Assembly: GCA_031257955.1 (NCBI GenBank)
Contig: JAIRNQ010000212.1
Coordinates: 1 to 14,959, forward strand
DNA length: 14,959 nucleotides
Origin: Deltaproteobacteria bacterium
GTDB lineage: Bacteria > Desulfobacterota > Desulfarculia > Adiutricales > Adiutricaceae
Direction of reading: 5' to 3'
The notes below the pieces were generated by a model, which ran no database searches, was not told where the DNA came from, and saw nothing but the letters and a program-made list of their open reading frames with translations. This document shows, in pieces, positions 1-8,187 of the stretch. How positions within the stretch are numbered: position 1 is the stretch's first letter; each line of letters starts with the position of its first letter. Both the position numbers and the translations under genes were made by a program.

Positions 1-286
1 TCCGATCTGATAAGCAAAGCCATTTGAAGCCAACGTTTCACTGGAATGCGTGTGTCTTGAAAGATTGTCCCAACCAGGGTCCGCATCCGGTTGCCACAAG
101 CCGAACGCTCCAAGACACGACACGCTCCAAGACACGACCGCCGTCGTTTCTCCATAGCTGGTCGCAATGACAAGAAGGGCAAATGGGACCATAAGGCCAC
201 CTGACGGAAATAAGGTATTCCATGCTGTCGGCTTCTGTTTTGAACATCTCCGCAAATTCATGCTCTGTCGAAGGAAATAGAGGCAT
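1..286 (-). pseudogene. IS1595-family transposase N-terminal part, frameshifted and cut by window edge
   Basis: Reading starts at ATG 286-284 behind GGAG on the minus strand. The first ~50 residues match the zinc-ribbon start of IS1595 (ISXO2-like) transposases: an E/F-rich helix, then YLISVRWPYGPICPSC and LWRNDGGRVL. The frame is then lost at a 17-bp tandem duplication (105-138) and stops at about 38. With one copy removed, the frame continues as ERSACGNRMRTLVGTIFQD, then TRIPVKRWLQMALLIRS to the window edge. This is the expected second half of the ribbon (xACG…GTIFxD…P…KW). One ribbon cysteine appears replaced by Arg (ERSACG where CxACG is usual). As it stands the product is about 82 residues and cannot be an active transposase. 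The catalytic domain lies beyond the window, and no terminal inverted repeat could be assigned. Confidence 0.8.
105..138. repeat. 17-bp perfect tandem duplication
   Basis: ACGCTCCAAGACACGAC occurs twice back to back (105-121 and 122-138) inside the transposase. Seventeen is not a multiple of three, so the second copy shifts the frame. Deleting either copy restores a good IS1595-type reading frame, which shows that the duplication is the inactivating lesion. Confidence 0.95.
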
Positions 287-692
287 TGTCGTTTCTCCGT
301 GATATACATAAGACGACTGGCAGTTAAATCATGGCTAAATTAAAGACAAAACTGGAATAGTATAACTCTTATATACGTTATAAGCAAACAAAATGCCAAA
401 GGTCAGAGCTAATAAATATGGTATTCACAATAGTGCTGAAATATTAGGCTACTCACGTAACCGTTAAAAAGCATCGGAAGTATTTTTTCCCTAACATTAT
501 CGCTATACCCAGAAAAAATATATACATATGTAATGATAAGCCGAGAATTAGATAATATAATAGATTATTGACCAATTATTAATATGTAAAGTAGGGATTA
601 AACTATTTGTTGGTTGGTATAGAATTATAAATATTTCATAAAATAGACGAAAAAGCTGTATTCGGTGTAAAGCTCAAACCAGCGAACAGGGC
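287..692. other. AT-rich spacer, no gene seen
   Basis: About 400 nt of strongly AT-rich sequence lies between the transposase fragment and the infA promoter. No open frame of useful length has a ribosome binding site. A small inverted repeat (CTTATA/TATAAG, 368-384) is the only structure noticed. The composition contrasts sharply with the GC-rich DNA after ~740 and suggests acquired or decayed sequence beside the insertion element. Confidence 0.6.
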
Positions 693-721
693 TTGACATT
701 AATATTGCGGTGGGTTATATT
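693..721 (+). promoter_or_regulatory. sigma70-type promoter for infA
   Basis: A perfect -35 box TTGACA (693-698) is followed by a 17-nt spacer and a near-consensus -10 box TATATT (716-721). This predicts transcription from about 728 and a ~95-nt leader before infA. Confidence 0.75.
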
Positions 722-737
722 TGAAAAGGTATTCAAA

Positions 738-820
738 GTCCCAGGTGGGGACTCTTAGTTGCGTCGATATCATCCCCACGGGGGAGGCCGGCTCGTTGGC
801 GAGTCCGGTTTGTAGGAGGT
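738..820 (+). promoter_or_regulatory. infA leader with three small hairpins and a strong SD
   Basis: Three inverted repeats follow one another: GTCCC/GGGAC (738-752), CCCC/GGGG (774-784), and CCGGCTCG pairing with CGAG-T-CCGG (788-808). The last ends six bases before a full Shine-Dalgarno AGGAGGT (814-820). The hairpins are visible; a regulatory role is inference. Confidence 0.4.
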
Positions 821-823
821 ACA

Positions 824-1042
824 TTGACCCGCGATGATCTCATCAAATTAGAAGGCCGCGTTACCAAAACGCTTGGTGACGGACACATGGAGGTAGAAAC
901 ATCCGAGGGCGTGAAAATTAGGGCCATGCTCTCGGGCCGACTCAAAAGATTTAAAATCCGCGTGTTGATGGGCGATCGAGTCGAAGTGGCCGTTTCCCCA
1001 TATGACCCGACCCACGGACTGATCACCTACCGCCTAAAATAA
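824..1042 (+). CDS. infA: translation initiation factor IF-1
   Basis: IF-1 binds the 30S A-site during initiation. The 72-residue product has the usual family length and is essentially one OB-fold. Recognisable features are the start (DDLIKLEGRV, for the usual EDxIEMEGxV), the central VETSEGVKIRAMLSGRLKRF (for VELENGHxVLAHISGKMRKN), and the end VLMGDRVEVAVSPYDPTHG followed by LITYRLK (for ILPGDKVxVELSPYDLTKGRIxYRxK). The start is TTG at 824: AGGAGGT sits only three bases upstream, and the nearby ATG at 834 is out of frame. The central region departs somewhat from the commonest IF-1 sequences. The gene stands alone behind its own promoter, away from the ribosomal protein operons that often carry infA. 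Confidence 0.95.
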   Translation: MTRDDLIKLEGRVTKTLGDGHMEVETSEGVKIRAMLSGRLKRFKIRVLMGDRVEVAVSPYDPTHGLITYRLK

Positions 1043-1588
1043 CCAAGCGACCAGAACGGTCCCGGCCCGTTGGGCCCCGCCAGGCAAGCCCTTTGGCCCA
1101 CCCCGTTAGGCCCTCGGACCGAACCTTCGGGTCGTTTCCGGTTACAACGATAATCACCGATTCCCCGCCTTCTGGGAAGGCGGAGGGACATGGTGATAAT
1201 TTGTCTTATCGGGGATCCCCCTTTGGCCACCCCGGACCAAGGCTGCCAGGCCCGGAAAGTCCCTTTGGCGTCCAGGTTTTTTTATCCAAACGCCAGACCA
1301 GAAATTTGTTATCATTGCCCCGTAACGGTTTGGGTTAATGGCCGGTCGCTGGACTGGATCATACCCCCGGGGGGCAATATTCGGCCTACTCGATCGTCTA
1401 TGGATCAGTACCCGACCGTTGGCGGACCGCCGGCCGACGGTCGGCGAACCGCCCCTGAACCCGTGGCCCCGGTAAAGGGCCAGTTGCCCGTATTCTCGCG
1501 CTTAGGCCCATATTAAGTATCCAGCCGCGTTCCGCGCCTTTGGCGCGCGTGACCCAAGCTTGTCCGACCCTCTTTTGGGAGACCCAAT
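1043..1588 (+). other. 546-nt GC-rich, hairpin-rich spacer/leader before ftsH
   Basis: No convincing gene is present; the open frames here match no family and lack ribosome binding sites. Several inverted repeats stand out. One is CCGCCTT/AAGGCGG (1165-1183) nested inside ATCACC/GGTGAT (about 1150-1200). Others are TGGCGT/ACGCCA (1266-1295), CCGACCGT/ACGGTCGG (1412-1444) with further pairing inside, and CGCGCC/GGCGCG (1533-1547). None is followed by a T-run, so they are not typical terminators. It could be a long structured 5' UTR of ftsH, an unidentified small RNA, or the loose low-complexity spacer this genome shows elsewhere. RNase P, tmRNA and SRP RNA signatures were looked for and not found. 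Confidence 0.45.
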
Positions 1589-3463
1589 TTGAACAATTTT
1601 TCCCGCACCCTTCTGCTCTGGACTATGGTTCTGCTAGTCATGCTGGGCCTGTTTAATTATTTCAAGCCCACCGACAACCAGATCCATAAGAATTACTCAG
1701 AGATCTTTCAGGCCATCAAAAACGGCGAGGTCAGGGAAGCCGTTCTGGGCAACCACGAGATAGTCGTGACCACCCAGAACACCTCGGCCAAGTGGGTGGC
1801 CAATATGCCCGTCTACGATCAGGATCTGTTGCCGGCCTTGAGGGCGGCCAACGTGACCACCTCGATCGCCCCCCCGCCATCCACCTACTGGTACACCTTC
1901 CTGGGCGGCCTTGTCCAGGTGGTTATTTTGGTGGCCATCTGGGTATTTTTTATGCGCCAGATGCAGGGTGGCGGCAAGGCCATGACCTTCGCCAAGAGTC
2001 GGGCCAAGATGCTCTCCGACGAGCAGAAAAAAATAACTTTCGAGGACGTGGCCGGCATAGAGGAAGCCAAGGGCGAGCTGGAAGAAATCATCGATTTTTT
2101 GCGCGAGCCCAATAAATTCGTTAAACTCGGCGGCCGCATCCCCAAAGGGGTATTGCTCATGGGGGCCCCGGGCACCGGCAAAACCCTTTTGGCCAGAGCC
2201 ATAGCCGGCGAGGCCGGGGTGCCATTTTTCTCCATAAGCGGCTCGGACTTCGTGGAGATGTTCGTGGGCGTGGGCGCTTCCAGGGTCAGGGACATGTTTT
2301 CCCAGGCCAAGAAAAACTCCCCCTGTATCCTGTTCATCGACGAGATCGACGCCGTGGGCCGCCACCGCGGGGCCGGTTTGGGCGGGGGTCACGACGAGCG
2401 GGAACAAACCCTAAACCAGCTTTTGGTCGAGATGGACGGCTTTGAGCCCAACGAGGCCCTAATCGTCATCGCCGCCACCAACCGTCCCGACGTCTTGGAT
2501 CCGGCCTTGCTGCGCCCGGGGCGCTTCGATCGCCAGGTGGTCGTCCCCGTCCCTGACGTTAAAGGACGCGAGCAAATTCTTAAGGTCCATAGCAAGAAAG
2601 TTCCCCTCTCGCCGGAGGTGAGCTTGGCCGTGGTGGCCCGGGGCACTCCCGGTTTCTCCGGGGCCGATCTGGAAAACCTCATAAACGAAGCGGCCCTCAT
2701 GGCCGCCCGCCACGACAAGGAAGTGGTAGAAGGGGTGGATCTCGAGGCGGCCAGGGATAAGATACTCATGGGAGTCGAGCGCAAAAGCATGATTATGAGC
2801 GAGGAAGAGAAGAAGACCACCGCTTGGCACGAGGCCGGGCACGCCCTAGTGGCCTTGGTCCTTCCCGGCTCGGATCCCATCCACAAGGTCTCCATAATCC
2901 CCAGGGGACAAGCCTTGGGCGTGACCCAGTATCTGCCGAAGGAAGATCGTTATACCCACTCCCGCCAGTATTTCGAGGTCAGGTTGGCCATCCTCATGGC
3001 CGGTAGGGTGGCCGAGGAACTGGCCCTCAAGAGCATGACCACCGGGGCCGCCAACGACATCGAAAGGGCCACCGGCATCGCCCGCAATATGGTTTGCCGT
3101 TACGGCATGAGCGAGATGGGCCCGCTGTCCTTCGGCAAGGAGGAGAGCCAGATATTTTTGGGCCGGGAGATCGCCCGCCACCGCGACTACTCGGAAAAGA
3201 CGGCCCAGCAGATAGACATCGAGGTCACCAAACTGGTAACCACCGCTTACGATACGGCCACCCGTTTGATTAAGGCCCACATGGACGCCCTATCGGAGCT
3301 GTCGGCCAGGCTGTTGGAAAAGGAGACCCTTGACGCCGCCGAGGTCATCCAGGTCTGCGAGAAGGCCATAATCGCCGAGGGTCTGGAAGTGCCCACGCCC
3401 GGCACCGAGCTTAAATTCCCGGGGCCCCCGACCGACATTAGACCCGATCCCGCCCCGGCTTGA
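1589..3463 (+). CDS. ftsH: ATP-dependent zinc metalloprotease FtsH
   Basis: Membrane-anchored AAA+ protease that extracts and degrades misfolded membrane proteins and regulatory proteins; 624 residues, normal length. In order: TM helix at 7-25, a short periplasmic domain, TM helix at about 103-121, and an AAA+ module with Walker A GAPGTGKT (192-199), Walker B ILFIDEID (247-254), and the second region of homology ATNRPDVLDPALLRPGRFD. The M41 peptidase domain follows, with HEAGH at 414-418 and the third zinc ligand Asp490 in GAANDIERAT. The C-terminus is a Pro-rich tail. Start chosen: TTG 1589 with GGGAG seven bases upstream, which gives the standard hydrophobic N-terminus; the next Met would cut into TM1. 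The upstream spacer is long and structured, and a strong terminator follows, so ftsH may be monocistronic. Confidence 0.98.
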   Translation: MNNFSRTLLLWTMVLLVMLGLFNYFKPTDNQIHKNYSEIFQAIKNGEVREAVLGNHEIVVTTQNTSAKWVANMPVYDQDLLPALRAANVTTSIAPPPSTYWYTFLGGLVQVVILVAIWVFFMRQMQGGGKAMTFAKSRAKMLSDEQKKITFEDVAGIEEAKGELEEIIDFLREPNKFVKLGGRIPKGVLLMGAPGTGKTLLARAIAGEAGVPFFSISGSDFVEMFVGVGASRVRDMFSQAKKNSPCILFIDEIDAVGRHRGAGLGGGHDEREQTLNQLLVEMDGFEPNEALIVIAATNRPDVLDPALLRPGRFDRQVVVPVPDVKGREQILKVHSKKVPLSPEVSLAVVARGTPGFSGADLENLINEAALMAARHDKEVVEGVDLEAARDKILMGVERKSMIMSEEEKKTTAWHEAGHALVALVLPGSDPIHKVSIIPRGQALGVTQYLPKEDRYTHSRQYFEVRLAILMAGRVAEELALKSMTTGAANDIERATGIARNMVCRYGMSEMGPLSFGKEESQIFLGREIARHRDYSEKTAQQIDIEVTKLVTTAYDTATRLIKAHMDALSELSARLLEKETLDAAEVIQVCEKAIIAEGLEVPTPGTELKFPGPPTDIRPDPAPA

Positions 3464-3476
3464 CGCCGACCGCCAA

Positions 3477-3532
3477 CCCAGCCTAGTCAAGCTAGGCTGG
3501 GCAGGTTTGCCCGTTATGGGCGTTATTTTTTT
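3477..3532 (+). terminator. rho-independent terminator after ftsH
   Basis: A perfect 10-bp stem (CCCAGCCTAG, loop 3487-3491, CTAGGCTGGG ending 3501) is followed by a second small hairpin GCCC/GGGC (3509-3521), then TTA and seven T residues. The second hairpin with the T-run is the likely termination point; the first may assist. This uncouples ftsH from folP although they are only 133 nt apart. Confidence 0.75.
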
Positions 3533-3596
3533 GTTGTTAGCCTTTCCGTCATTGGCCGTGGGGAAAACCCTTTGGCCAAGCGTTTTTTAATGACTC

Positions 3597-4517
3597 ATGC
3601 CAGATAGTTACCTTCAGTCGGATGGGACCGGCGCGCCCGAAACCCTGCGCTGGTCGGTGGGACAAAGAAATTATTCTTTGGATTTCTCCCGACCCGTTTT
3701 GATGGGCATCGTCAACGTGACCCCGGATTCCTTCTCCGACGGCGGGCATTTCTTCGAGCCGGAAGCGGCGGTGGCCCAGGCCCGGCGCCACCTTCGCGAA
3801 GGCGCGGCCATACTGGATTTGGGGGCCGAGACCACCAGGCCGGGCTCCCTCCCGACCGAGGCCGGGGAGGAGTGGCGGCGCTTGGCCCCGGTCATCGAGG
3901 CCCTGGCCGAATTGCCGGAAAGGCCCATAATCTCCGTCGATACCTACAAGGCCTCCGTGGCCGAAAAGGCCCTCCTGGCCGGGGCTTCCATCGTTAACGA
4001 CGTCTACGCCGGCCGAAAAGAGCCGGAGATCCTGGCCGTGGCCGCCAAATACGGCGCCCCGGTCATCCTCATGCACATGCTCGGGGAACCAAGGACCATG
4101 CAGGTGGAGCCTAGGTATGACGATGTTGTGGGCGAGGTGAGAGCTTTTTTGCTTCAAAGGGCACTTTTGGCCATGGAGGCCGGCATCCCCAAGGAGCGGA
4201 TTTTTTTGGATCCCGGTATAGGCTTTGGCAAAAACGCCGATCATAACCTGACCCTGATTAACCATTTCCCCGAGGTTTTCCCACCCGGCTTCCGCCGGGT
4301 CATGGCCCTGTCGCGCAAGGCTTTCCTGGGTAAAATAATCAACGATCCCGACCCGCTTAAAAGGGACGCGGCCACGGCCGTGGCCTCGGCCCTGTCGGCC
4401 TTAAAAGGGGCCGAGATACTTAGGGTTCATAACGTGGCCCCGACCTTGGAGGCCATGAGCGTGGCCCTGGCCGTCAAACGGGAGTCGCTGGCCCCCGTTG
4501 GGGCCCCACAATCTTAG
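3597..4517 (+). CDS. folP: dihydropteroate synthase
   Basis: Condenses 4-aminobenzoate with dihydropterin pyrophosphate in folate synthesis (the sulfonamide target); cytosolic TIM barrel. The product is 306 residues. Family signatures in order: MGIVNVTPDSFSDGG (36-50), LGAETTRPG (75-83), SVDTYK (113-118), IVNDV (132-136), His160 in LMHM, FLDPGIGFGK (203-212), LSRKAFLG (238-245, with the substrate-binding Lys) and RVHNV (276-280). The N-terminus runs ~30 residues before the first motif, slightly longer than many homologues. ATG 3597 has no good Shine-Dalgarno, but no better start exists: the upstream frame is closed by a stop. First gene of the folP–cdaA–ybbR–glmM group. Confidence 0.97.
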   Translation: MPDSYLQSDGTGAPETLRWSVGQRNYSLDFSRPVLMGIVNVTPDSFSDGGHFFEPEAAVAQARRHLREGAAILDLGAETTRPGSLPTEAGEEWRRLAPVIEALAELPERPIISVDTYKASVAEKALLAGASIVNDVYAGRKEPEILAVAAKYGAPVILMHMLGEPRTMQVEPRYDDVVGEVRAFLLQRALLAMEAGIPKERIFLDPGIGFGKNADHNLTLINHFPEVFPPGFRRVMALSRKAFLGKIINDPDPLKRDAATAVASALSALKGAEILRVHNVAPTLEAMSVALAVKRESLAPVGAPQS

Positions 4518-4622
4518 CCAAGTAAATTAATGGCCCACCGGCCGCCCCCATCGGAGCGGCTGCCGGCGCCCGAATCGGCCAAGAGCCGCAAACGATACCC
4601 TTGAAGGTCCCGCCCAAGCCAG

Positions 4623-5441
4623 ATGAACTCGATATCGAACATAATCGATTTTATTTTCAACTCCATCGCCGGGATGCGTTTTGAGGATTATATCGACATT
4701 TTTCTGGTAGCCCTGATCATTTACCAGATCATTGCCCTGGTAAGGGGCACGAGGAGCGGCCAAGTCCTTTTGGGACTTGGCGTTCTGGCCGTGGCCTATT
4801 TCCTGTCGGCCAAATTCCAGCTTTTGACCTTAAGCTTCATGATGTCCTATTTGCTCTCCAACCTTTTTCTGGTGGTGGTGCTTCTTTTCACCCCGGACAT
4901 CAGAAGGGGCTTGGCCAGGGCTGGCCGTTTTTCCTTTGCCAAGACCAACCCGGTTTTGGCCGAGGCCATCAACGAGGTGGTTAGGGCTTGTTTTTTCATG
5001 GCCGAAAAAAGGACCGGGGCCCTGATCGCCTTTGAGCGCCGGGTCAGTCTGGGTGAATATATCGAGGCCGGGGCCAAGATCGGGGCCGTGGTCTCCGACC
5101 GGCTTCTTTTGGCCATCTTCAACACGGCCGCCCCCCTTCACGACGGCGCTGCCATCATCCACGATGGCCGCCTGGCCGCCGCCGGGTGTTTCTTGCCGCT
5201 TCTGCCCTCGGAGGACAATGTCAGCCGGTTCTTTGGCACCCGCCATCGGGCGGCCATCGGGCTTTCCAGGGAGTCGGACGCTTTGGTGGTGGTCGTCAGC
5301 GAGGAGAGGGGTTTGGTTTCCTTGGTCCGTGACGGGGAGGTTGAGGTCATGATGGGCGCCGCCAGCCTAAGGGATCGGCTCCTCTCGCACATGGGGCTCA
5401 AGGCCCGCAAGGAAAAGTCACCAAAAACCCTTAAACCATAA
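4623..5441 (+). CDS. cdaA: diadenylate cyclase CdaA (c-di-AMP synthase)
   Basis: Makes the second messenger c-di-AMP from two ATP. The product has 272 residues with the CdaA architecture: three TM helices in the first ~90 residues (about 25-42, 47-62, 70-90), then a cytosolic DAC domain. DAC motifs are intact: DGA at 174-176 (HDGAAIIHDGRL) and RHR at 207-209 (GTRHRAAIGLS). The N-terminus with IIDF, then LIIYQIIALVRGTR, matches the family and supports ATG 4623, although no strong Shine-Dalgarno is visible. Known biology: CdaA is regulated by its membrane partner CdaR (YbbR) and by GlmM, encoded just downstream, tying c-di-AMP to peptidoglycan precursor supply and osmotic balance. The 105-nt gap from folP is wide for a tight operon. 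Confidence 0.96.
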   Translation: MNSISNIIDFIFNSIAGMRFEDYIDIFLVALIIYQIIALVRGTRSGQVLLGLGVLAVAYFLSAKFQLLTLSFMMSYLLSNLFLVVVLLFTPDIRRGLARAGRFSFAKTNPVLAEAINEVVRACFFMAEKRTGALIAFERRVSLGEYIEAGAKIGAVVSDRLLLAIFNTAAPLHDGAAIIHDGRLAAAGCFLPLLPSEDNVSRFFGTRHRAAIGLSRESDALVVVVSEERGLVSLVRDGEVEVMMGAASLRDRLLSHMGLKARKEKSPKTLKP

Positions 5442-5570
5442 GGCTTAAGGGGCAAGGCCAATGGGCCGCCAAGGTGGGCCAGGGCCAGGACCAGACGCCG
5501 GACTAGGCGCCCGGGGTTGGCTAGGGTCATTGGCCGCGATGGATCGGGTATTAAAGAGGCGACGGTTTCA

Positions 5571-6695
5571 GTGATATTAAAATTTATAAAAACCAAATTC
5601 CCCCTGTTTGCCCTTTCCCTCATCCTGTCGTTTATGTTCTGGCTGATGGTCTCGGCCTCGGGCACGAGTACCAGGGAGATACCCGTCGCCCTGGAGATAA
5701 CCTTGCCCGACGAGAGAGTGTCGGTCTTGGGCCAGCCCCTGCCCGAAAGGCTTTCCCTTAGGGTCGAAGCCAACACGGCCCAGTTTAAACTTATCGAAAA
5801 CAGGACTCTCATCTACGGCGTGGATCTTTCCCAAGAGGAACCGGGTTCACATTTGTTACGATTTAACCTGGAAGACGTCCTAAAGACCCTCCAATTACCA
5901 AGGGGCGTAATCGTTTCCAGGATCCAACCCGCTGAAATACCTTACCAACTCTACGGTTTTATCACCAAACGTGTCCCGGTCGAGATAAGCCTGACCGACA
6001 ACTTCGACGAGAACTTGGTCGTCTCCAGCCCGATAACCGTCGAGCCCACCGAGGTTGATGTTACCGGTCCCTCCAATGTCATGGAAACCGTAGCCTCCGT
6101 GCCCCTGGTGGTCAGTCGGGCCAGCATCACCCCCGGGGTGAAGCTGGCGGTTAAGCCGAGTCTGAGCGGCTTTGGTTCCAACGTCGAGGTCGATCCCCGG
6201 GCCGTATTCATGGCCTCCGCTAACGTCACCTGGAAACGCAACAACGTGACCGTCTCGGCCCCGGTGACCGTGGCCGTCGACGCTTCCTCCGAGCCCCCGA
6301 CAACGGACGACTACTCCCTCACCACCAACCCCGAAACCATTTCGGTTACCTTGTCTTGGCCAACCAACTACCCCACGCCCGAACCCGGGGCCAGCGGCGG
6401 GCTCAAGGCGGTGGCCACGGTCGACTTGCGGGAACTGGAACGCCTGGGAGGCATGCGGCTGGGGGTGGACATTGAGCTTCCCTATGCCGACTTGGACATC
6501 CTGAGGGTAAACCCCAATCGGGTCTACGTGACCTTTAGGCGGCTTCCTCCCGGTTCCCCTAGGCCCAACGCGGAACCCCCGGTGGCCGTTCCCCCATCGG
6601 CCTCCTCCCCTTCCGCTCCGGCGACTAACGGCGGGGCCCAAAATGGCGGGGACCAAAACGGTGCGGCCTCCGTCTCCCAGGAGGTCATAAATTGA
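5571..6695 (+). CDS. ybbR: YbbR/CdaR-type regulator of the diadenylate cyclase
   Basis: Single-pass membrane protein: a short basic N-terminus, one TM helix (residues about 9-28, with FALSLILSFMFWLMVSAS), then several β-rich YbbR-type repeats predicted outside the membrane. Repeat-like segments include VPVEISLTDN…VDVTGP and VTVSAPVTVAVD…ISVTLSWP. The end is a low-complexity Pro/Ser/Ala/Gly/Asn tail. Position between cdaA and glmM strongly supports the CdaR role of modulating CdaA activity. Start: GTG 5571 gives the usual short lead into the TM helix; a TTG at 5517 would add 18 residues (MARVIGRDG…) untypical of the family but cannot be excluded. Product 374 residues with the GTG start. Confidence 0.88.
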   Translation: MILKFIKTKFPLFALSLILSFMFWLMVSASGTSTREIPVALEITLPDERVSVLGQPLPERLSLRVEANTAQFKLIENRTLIYGVDLSQEEPGSHLLRFNLEDVLKTLQLPRGVIVSRIQPAEIPYQLYGFITKRVPVEISLTDNFDENLVVSSPITVEPTEVDVTGPSNVMETVASVPLVVSRASITPGVKLAVKPSLSGFGSNVEVDPRAVFMASANVTWKRNNVTVSAPVTVAVDASSEPPTTDDYSLTTNPETISVTLSWPTNYPTPEPGASGGLKAVATVDLRELERLGGMRLGVDIELPYADLDILRVNPNRVYVTFRRLPPGSPRPNAEPPVAVPPSASSPSAPATNGGAQNGGDQNGAASVSQEVIN

Positions 6696-6813
6696 CCGGT
6701 GCCAGGCTCGGGACCCTTTCAAACCGCCCCCACCCCGGCCCGTGCCCTTCGGCCGCGGGCTTTGCTTTGCCGGTAGATCCGCCATTTAGGCCGACTCGGG
6801 AGGCGACCGCCCC

Positions 6814-8187
6814 GTGAGCGATCCAATCAGGCACCTCTTTGGGACCGACGGCATCAGGGGCGTGGTTAACAGTTCCCCCATGACCGCCCAGATGGCCATG
6901 GCCCTGGGCCGGGCCCTGACCCTTCTCTTAAGGAGCGGCAAGGCCCTAAAACGCCATCCCAAGGTAGTCATTGGCCAGGATACCCGCCTTTCCGGGCACA
7001 TGCTCGCCTCGGCCGTGGCCGCCGGGATCATGAGCCAAGGCGGAGACGTTTTCTTGGCCGACGTCTTGCCCACCCCGGGCTTGGCCAACCTTACCGCCAG
7101 CACCCGGGCCGACGCCGGGCTGGTCATCTCCGCCTCCCACAACCCCTTTGAAGACAACGGCATCAAGATCTTTGACGGCCAGGGCTACAAGCTCTCCGAC
7201 GAATCGGAGGCCAGCCTGGAGACCTATATGGCCGACCCGGAACTCCTGGACCGCCATCTCTCGGAACCCTCCAAGGTGGGCCGTTCTTACCGGATCGGCG
7301 ACGCCATGGGCCGTTACGTGGTCGCCCTCAAGGCTACCTTCCCCAAGGCCATGGATCTGGAGGGCCTGTCCCTGGTCGTGGACTGCGCCAATGGGGCCGC
7401 TTACCAGTCGGCCCCGGCGGCCTTCGAGGAATTGGGGGCCAAGGTCCACGTCCTGGCCAGTTCCCCGGACGGCTTTAACATCAATCGCGACTGCGGGTCC
7501 CTCCACCCCGAAGGCTGCGCCGCCAAAGTGGTCGAGCTTGGGGCCGATCTGGGCGTGGCCCTGGACGGGGACGCCGACCGGGCCATTTTTATCGACCATC
7601 GGGGCGAGGTGGTGGACGGCGACCAAATCATGTTCCTTTGCGCCACCCACCTGAAAAGGTCCGGGACCCTGGCCAAAGACGCCGTGGCCACCACGGTCAT
7701 GAGCAACATGGGCCTGGAGATCGCCCTAGACAAGGAAGGCATAAAACTCTGGCGCACCGCCGTGGGCGATCGTTACGTGGCCGAATGCCTGCGCAAGGAA
7801 GGCCTGAACTTTGGCGGGGAACAGTCGGGCCACCTGATCTTCCTGGACCACGCCACCACCGGCGACGGGACCCTGGCCGCCCTCCAGATCCTGGCCGTAA
7901 TGAAAAGTTCCGGTCGCCCCCTTCGGGAGCTGGCCTCGACCCTAAGCCTCTTTCCCCAGGTACTGGTAAACGTCCCGGTGGCCAATCCCGCCAAGGCCAA
8001 GAAGTCCCCCGAGATCGACGGCCTCGTCGACGACGCCCGCCGCAAACTGGGCCCCCGCGGCCGAGTCCTTCTGCGTCCCTCCGGGACCGAACCCCTGGTC
8101 AGGGTCATGGTCGAGGGCGAGAACGTCGCCGAGATCGAAGCCCTGGCCAAGGAATGCGCCGAACGGGTGGCCCAGATCCTCGCCTGA
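6814..8187 (+). CDS. glmM: phosphoglucosamine mutase
   Basis: Interconverts glucosamine-6-phosphate and glucosamine-1-phosphate, a committed step to UDP-GlcNAc for peptidoglycan and LPS. The 457 residues span the full α-D-phosphohexomutase fold: LFGTDGIRG (8-16), the phosphoserine loop ISASHNPFEDNGIKIF with catalytic Ser108, the metal loop DGDADR (251-256), the sugar-specificity region GGEQSGHLIF, and the phosphate-binding loop RPSGTEP (421-427). Length and motifs are those of GlmM rather than PMM/PGM. Start: GTG 6814 with GGGAGG about ten bases upstream. Last gene of the core group; in organisms with CdaA, GlmM can bind and inhibit the cyclase. Confidence 0.97.
   Translation: MSDPIRHLFGTDGIRGVVNSSPMTAQMAMALGRALTLLLRSGKALKRHPKVVIGQDTRLSGHMLASAVAAGIMSQGGDVFLADVLPTPGLANLTASTRADAGLVISASHNPFEDNGIKIFDGQGYKLSDESEASLETYMADPELLDRHLSEPSKVGRSYRIGDAMGRYVVALKATFPKAMDLEGLSLVVDCANGAAYQSAPAAFEELGAKVHVLASSPDGFNINRDCGSLHPEGCAAKVVELGADLGVALDGDADRAIFIDHRGEVVDGDQIMFLCATHLKRSGTLAKDAVATTVMSNMGLEIALDKEGIKLWRTAVGDRYVAECLRKEGLNFGGEQSGHLIFLDHATTGDGTLAALQILAVMKSSGRPLRELASTLSLFPQVLVNVPVANPAKAKKSPEIDGLVDDARRKLGPRGRVLLRPSGTEPLVRVMVEGENVAEIEALAKECAERVAQILA

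Noticed and set aside
1190..1516. 108-residue open frame between infA and ftsH
   Set aside because: No ribosome binding site, no family resemblance, composition typical of GC-rich noncoding DNA, and it spans strong inverted repeats.
1043..1588. Possible RNase P, tmRNA or SRP RNA
   Set aside because: A GGAAAGTCC word near 1254 recalls RNase P, but the surrounding conserved core, the tmRNA tRNA-like ends and the SRP tetraloop motif were not found.
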